From NCBI GenBank assembly GCA_029939815.1, contig JAOZSF010000010.1, forward strand, positions 1-15,911: a DNA stretch of 15,911 nt, in the 5' to 3' direction. This document shows positions 13,152 through 15,911 of this stretch, one piece after another. The notes beneath the pieces are model-generated. The model had not been told where the DNA came from, did not search any database, and was given only the letters and a program-made list of their open reading frames with translations. The position numbers were made by a program, and so were the translations under genes. Numbering within the stretch: position 1 is the first letter of the stretch; every line of letters begins with the position of its first letter. This DNA comes from a bacterium. GTDB lineage: Bacteria; Auribacterota; UBA3054; B51-G9.

Positions 13152-13784
13152 ATGGCAAAATACACAGGACCAGTTTGTAAATTGTGCCGCCGTGAAGGCG
13201 AAAAGCTTTTCCTTAAAGGAACACGCTGCTACACTCCCAAGTGTGCATTCGAACGCAGAGATACCCCTCCGGGTATGCATGGCAGATCAAGAAGAATGAA
13301 ACAATCCGAATACGGACTTCAGTTACGCGAAAAACAGAAATTGAAAAGAATGTACGGCGTGCTTGAAAAACAATTCAGATTATTCTTCGATCGCGCTAAT
13401 AAAAAGAAAGGCCTGACTGGGGAAAACCTCCTCGTTATGCTTGAATCACGACTCGATAATATCGTCTTTAAAGCAGGCTTCGCACAGTCGCTCGCTATGG
13501 CCAGACAAACAGTTAATCATTCATTGATTACCGTTAATGGCAAGAAAGTTGACATCGCTTCTTTTATTGTTTCAGAAGGTGATGTGATCAGCTGCAGAGA
13601 AAATGATAAAACTAAAAAGAACATTAAAGGTCATCTTGAAGAAGCAGGTGATGCTCTCGTAACTCCGGAATGGCTGCAGGTAGATAAAGAAAAAATTACT
13701 GCAACTGTTTTAAGAATACCGCAAAGAAATGATATAACTGCCTCAATTGATGAATCTTTAATCGTTGAGCTTTATTCCAAATAA
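13152..13784 (+). CDS. rpsD: 30S ribosomal protein S4, zinc form
   Basis: S4 starts 30S assembly and helps control accuracy; in enterobacteria it regulates this operon. The 210-residue length is normal. The N-terminal zinc ligands are Cys9, Cys12, Cys26 and Cys31, as in zinc-containing S4 forms. The S4 RNA-binding domain includes MLESRLDNIVFKAGFA and ARQTVNHSLITVNGKKVDI (about 96-135). The end has TPEWLQVDKEKITATV. The ATG at 13152 lacks a clear Shine-Dalgarno sequence. A 7-base inverted repeat follows its stop. No S4-binding pseudoknot is evident in this window. Confidence 0.98.
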   Translation: MAKYTGPVCKLCRREGEKLFLKGTRCYTPKCAFERRDTPPGMHGRSRRMKQSEYGLQLREKQKLKRMYGVLEKQFRLFFDRANKKKGLTGENLLVMLESRLDNIVFKAGFAQSLAMARQTVNHSLITVNGKKVDIASFIVSEGDVISCRENDKTKKNIKGHLEEAGDALVTPEWLQVDKEKITATVLRIPQRNDITASIDESLIVELYSK

Positions 13785-13806
13785 ATTGTAATTATATTCT
13801 TACAAT
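13785..13806. promoter_or_regulatory. Perfect 7-base inverted repeat in the rpsD-rpoA gap
   Basis: ATTGTAA (13785-13791), 8 bases, then TTACAAT (13800-13806) are exact reverse complements starting one base after the rpsD stop. It has the shape of an operator-like dyad with about 15-base centre spacing, or a weak AU-rich hairpin before rpoA. The TACAAT at its right has no -35 partner at the right distance, so I do not call a promoter. Confidence 0.4.
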
Positions 13807-13831
13807 ATTCAATAAATAATCGGATAAAATT

Positions 13832-14869
13832 ATGGCTAAGCAAACAAAATTTGAAATGCCGAAGTGCGTTACGGTTGATAAAAAAACCGCAACTCCAAAC
13901 TATGCTAAAATGGTCGCAGAACCGTTTGAAGCAGGCTTCGGACATACTATCGGTAATTCTCTTCGACGCGTGCTTCTTTCTTCGCTTGAAGGCGCGGCAA
14001 TAACTTCTGTCAAAATCGAAGGCGCCAAACACGAATTCGATACTATTGACGGCGTTTACGAAGATGTAACACACATTATTCTTAATCTTAAGAAAATTCT
14101 CTTTAGTGTTACTTCGAGAAAACCTTTTAAATGCGAACTTAAAGCAAAATCTCAAGGCGATGTTACCGCCGGAATGATTAAAGTGCCCGCAGGTGTTTCG
14201 GTTCTTAATCCGGACCAGATTATCTGCTCTCTTGATAAAAAAGCAACTCTTTATATGGAATTCTCTGTCGCGGTAGGTAGAGGGTACAGACCGGCAGAAC
14301 TTAATAAAGAAAAAAAACAGCCTATCGGCGTTATTGCTATAGACTCTCTCTTTTCGCCGGTTAGCAAAGTTCGTTACGTTGTTGAAGCGGCACGTGTCGG
14401 TATGAAAACAGATTACGACCGCCTCGTTCTTGAAGTTTGGACAGATGGAAGAATCGATCCTGTGGCGGCAACTGTTCAGTCTGCTGAACTACTGCTTGAC
14501 CATGTTCAATTATTCAGTGACATCGGTGAACCGGAATATCTTGAAGATTGGCAGGAAGAAGAAGAAGTTAAGGAAATCATTGCCGATGAACCGGTTGACG
14601 AATTCGATTCCGAGAATGAATCTATTGAGAATATCGAACTTTCAAAAAGAATTATTAATTCTCTTGCGGCGGTTGGAGTTGATACAGTCGGCAAATTGGC
14701 TAAGAAGACTGAATCTGAACTTCTCTCAATTAAGAACTTCGGCGCGAAAGCCGTTAGTGAAATACTTACCGCTTTGAAAGATAAAAATCTTACTCTTAAA
14801 GCGGAACCGGCTTCTGACAAACAGATTGCCGAAATGATGAAAAAAAGCGCTAAAACTAAAAAAAATTAG
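13832..14869 (+). CDS. rpoA: DNA-directed RNA polymerase subunit alpha
   Basis: Alpha dimerises to nucleate RNA polymerase assembly. The N-terminal domain (about 1-235) is canonical: EPFEAGFGHTIGNSLRRVLLSS at about 30-51 includes the dimer/assembly Arg45, followed by NLKKILF and GYRPAE. A long, strongly acidic linker (about 237-268, with EEEEVKEIIADEP) joins it to the C-terminal domain. In that domain, by alignment to E. coli, Arg265 and Asn268 correspond to Arg273 and Asn276; Gly296, Lys298 and Glu302 to Gly304, Lys306 and Glu310. Lys271 and Ser299 are replaced by Ala279 and Ala307. Length 345 is slightly longer than the usual 315-340, with a Lys-rich tail. The ATG at 13832 follows CGGA (13819-13822). 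Confidence 0.98.
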   Translation: MAKQTKFEMPKCVTVDKKTATPNYAKMVAEPFEAGFGHTIGNSLRRVLLSSLEGAAITSVKIEGAKHEFDTIDGVYEDVTHIILNLKKILFSVTSRKPFKCELKAKSQGDVTAGMIKVPAGVSVLNPDQIICSLDKKATLYMEFSVAVGRGYRPAELNKEKKQPIGVIAIDSLFSPVSKVRYVVEAARVGMKTDYDRLVLEVWTDGRIDPVAATVQSAELLLDHVQLFSDIGEPEYLEDWQEEEEVKEIIADEPVDEFDSENESIENIELSKRIINSLAAVGVDTVGKLAKKTESELLSIKNFGAKAVSEILTALKDKNLTLKAEPASDKQIAEMMKKSAKTKKN

Positions 14870-14890
14870 AACTAAACGGAAAATATTAAT

Positions 14891-15406
14891 ATGCGACATA
14901 GAAAACGCACAGACAAATTAGGCAAAAAAGCCCCACATCGTAAAGCAACACTTTCGAACATTATTGCCAGTCTTATTAAACACGAACGTGTTACTACAAA
15001 ACTTAGACTAGCTCGCTCAGCCAGAAGGTATGCGGATAAAATAATTACTCTCGCAAAGAAAAATACTCTTCATTCGCGAAGATTGGCTATCGCTTTTCTC
15101 AGACCGGATACAGATGAGGAAAAACAAAATGTCAGAAAACTTTTTGATGTTCTGGGACCCCGTTACGCGGAAAGACCGGGCGGATATACCAGAATCATTA
15201 AACTCGAATCCCGTAGAGGCGATAACGCTCCTATGGCAATCTTAGAGTATGTTGATGCTGAAGTTACTTTTAAAGAAAAGAAAAAACAGGTGGCAGTGGA
15301 TGATGATTTCTCTGTTGATACTGAAGTAACAGGCGATATCCAGGCTCAGGAAGAAGAAACAAAACCTGAAACTGAAACTGAAAAAGCTGAAGAAACTGAT
15401 AAATAA
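14891..15406 (+). CDS. rplQ: 50S ribosomal protein L17 with acidic tail
   Basis: L17 is near the exit tunnel rim. The core (about 1-129) is standard: MRHRKRTDKLGK, PHRKATLSNIIASLI, ERVTTKLRLARSARRYADKII and GYTRIIKLESRRGDNAPMAILEYVD. Total length is 171 residues; the last 40 or so are acidic and rich in Glu, Thr and Asp (ending EKAEETDK), beyond the usual 115-130. The ATG at 14891 follows CGGA; the AT-rich sequence around it includes the palindrome ATATTAATAT (14883-14892). It closes the alpha block in most bacteria; here L21 follows it. Confidence 0.97.
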   Translation: MRHRKRTDKLGKKAPHRKATLSNIIASLIKHERVTTKLRLARSARRYADKIITLAKKNTLHSRRLAIAFLRPDTDEEKQNVRKLFDVLGPRYAERPGGYTRIIKLESRRGDNAPMAILEYVDAEVTFKEKKKQVAVDDDFSVDTEVTGDIQAQEEETKPETETEKAEETDK

Positions 15407-15434
15407 TACAAGAAATTATACAAGGTGATAAATA

Positions 15435-15857
15435 ATGTTATATGCAATAGTTAAATCCGGTGATAAACAATTCCATGCCGAAATTGGTATGAAAATAGAA
15501 CTACCTTTGTTCGATGCTCAACCCGGTGATGAAATCGAACTTAAGGAAGTCCTTTTATGTTCCAACGGTGATGAAGTAGTTCTCGGAACTCCTTTTATTG
15601 AAAACGCTATCGTTAAAGCTACCGTCGCGGGAGAAACAAAAGGCGATAAAGTTGTTGTCTTTAAAATGAAACGCCGTAAAAAATATAGAAATAAAACAGG
15701 ACATAGACAAGCTTATACTACGGTCAAAATTACCGACCTGGTCTTGCCGATTATTGATAATAACCCGGTGATTGAAGAAGTCGATGTACCTGAAGAAACA
15801 ACTGACAATCAAGCTGAAGCGGTAGCTGCAGCTGAAGCAGCAGCAGAAACGAAATAA
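15435..15857 (+). CDS. rplU: 50S ribosomal protein L21
   Basis: L21 binds 23S rRNA close to L20. The ordinary fold is present: MLYAIVKSGDKQF, the GDEIELKEVLL strand, VVLGTPF, and KMKRRKKYRNKTGHRQAYTTVKIT (about 78-100), the basic RNA-binding signature. Length 140; the core ends at about 103 and a tail of some 37 residues (acidic, then Ala/Glu-rich) follows. AAGGTG (15422-15427) precedes the ATG at 15435. L21 is usually paired with rpmA (L27) rather than attached to rplQ; no rpmA start is visible in the remaining 54 bases, though a gene further away cannot be excluded. Confidence 0.95.
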   Translation: MLYAIVKSGDKQFHAEIGMKIELPLFDAQPGDEIELKEVLLCSNGDEVVLGTPFIENAIVKATVAGETKGDKVVVFKMKRRKKYRNKTGHRQAYTTVKITDLVLPIIDNNPVIEEVDVPEETTDNQAEAVAAAEAAAETK

Positions 15858-15862
15858 TCCGA

Positions 15863-15890
15863 GTGCCTGTAAATCAACTGATCCAGGCAT
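15863..15890. other. Inverted repeat downstream of rplU
   Basis: TGCCTG (15864-15869) pairs with CAGGCA (15884-15889), with one more G-U pair outside, and a 14-base loop. It starts 5 bases after the rplU stop. No U-tract follows, so a rho-independent terminator is not supported; it may be a weak 3' hairpin. Confidence 0.35.
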
Positions 15891-15899
15891 GTAAAATTA

Positions 15900-15911
15900 A
15901 TGTTAAAAAAG
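15900..15911 (+). CDS. Possible start of the next gene (cut by the window)
   Basis: The last bases read ATG TTA AAA AAG, giving MLKK, in an AT-rich setting. An AGG at 15885-15887 is 12 bases upstream, a rather long spacing. Four codons are too few to identify anything. It does not look like the MAHKK-type start of L27. It may be a real start or chance. Confidence 0.2.

Noticed and set aside
13801..13806. TACAAT as a -10 box for rpoA
   Set aside because: At 16-18 bases upstream there is no TTGACA-like box; the match arises from the right arm of the inverted repeat.
15863..15890. Intrinsic terminator after rplU
   Set aside because: The stem is 6-7 pairs with a 14-base loop, and the downstream sequence is mixed A/T without a U-run.
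1..15911. A novel defence, mobile or biosynthetic system in this window
   Set aside because: Every substantial open region is accounted for by conserved ribosomal, secretion or RNA polymerase genes; I found no transposase, array, toxin-antitoxin pair or unexplained ORF.

Overview
The window is a single, uninterrupted, plus-strand ribosomal-protein super-operon of a bacterium: the joined S10, spc and alpha clusters, from the last codons of tuf to rplU. The order is tuf(3' end)-rpsJ-rplC-rplD-rplW-rplB-rpsS-rplV-rpsC-rplP-rpmC-rpsQ-rplN-rplX-rplE-rpsN(zinc form)-rpsH-rplF-rplR-rpsE-rplO-secY-adk-map-rpmJ-rpsM-rpsK-rpsD-rpoA-rplQ-rplU. No gene on the minus strand, mobile element, CRISPR array, tRNA or rRNA is supported. 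The largest non-coding gap (3539-3651, about 113 bases) is between rplV and rpsC; no gap exceeds 300 bases.

Organism: the proteins are clearly bacterial and base composition is moderately AT-rich by eye. TGA, TAA and TAG all end genes, so the standard code fits. rpmD (L30) is missing between rpsE and rplO, and infA (IF-1) is missing between map and rpmJ. L24 is short, and L2 has DHPM where many bacteria have DHPH. These traits would fit a member of the PVC superphylum (Lentisphaerota/Kiritimatiellota-like), but L30 is also absent from other lineages, so this placement is a low-confidence inference.

Layout: 1-59 is the end of EF-Tu. 76-4380 is the S10 block (S10, L3, L4, L23, L2, S19, L22, S3). 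4399-9432 is the rest of S10 plus the spc block (L16, L29, S17, L14, L24, L5, S14, S8, L6, L18, S5, L15). 9439-12170 holds the translocon channel SecY, adenylate kinase and methionine aminopeptidase, packed almost without spacers. 12191-15406 is the alpha block (L36, S13, S11, S4, RNA polymerase alpha, L17). 15435-15857 is L21, which is not a usual member of this cluster.

The genes work together in growth-linked production of ribosomes, RNA polymerase alpha, the secretion channel that receives nascent chains, and the enzyme that trims their initiator methionine. The main points for a second look are a good internal promoter candidate before rpsC, several small inverted repeats at or just after stop codons, C-terminal low-complexity tails on at least six ribosomal proteins (with an in-frame duplication in L15), a shortened L24, an altered alpha-CTD with an acidic linker, and the L30/IF-1/L21 rearrangements. 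I see no sign of a novel non-housekeeping system.
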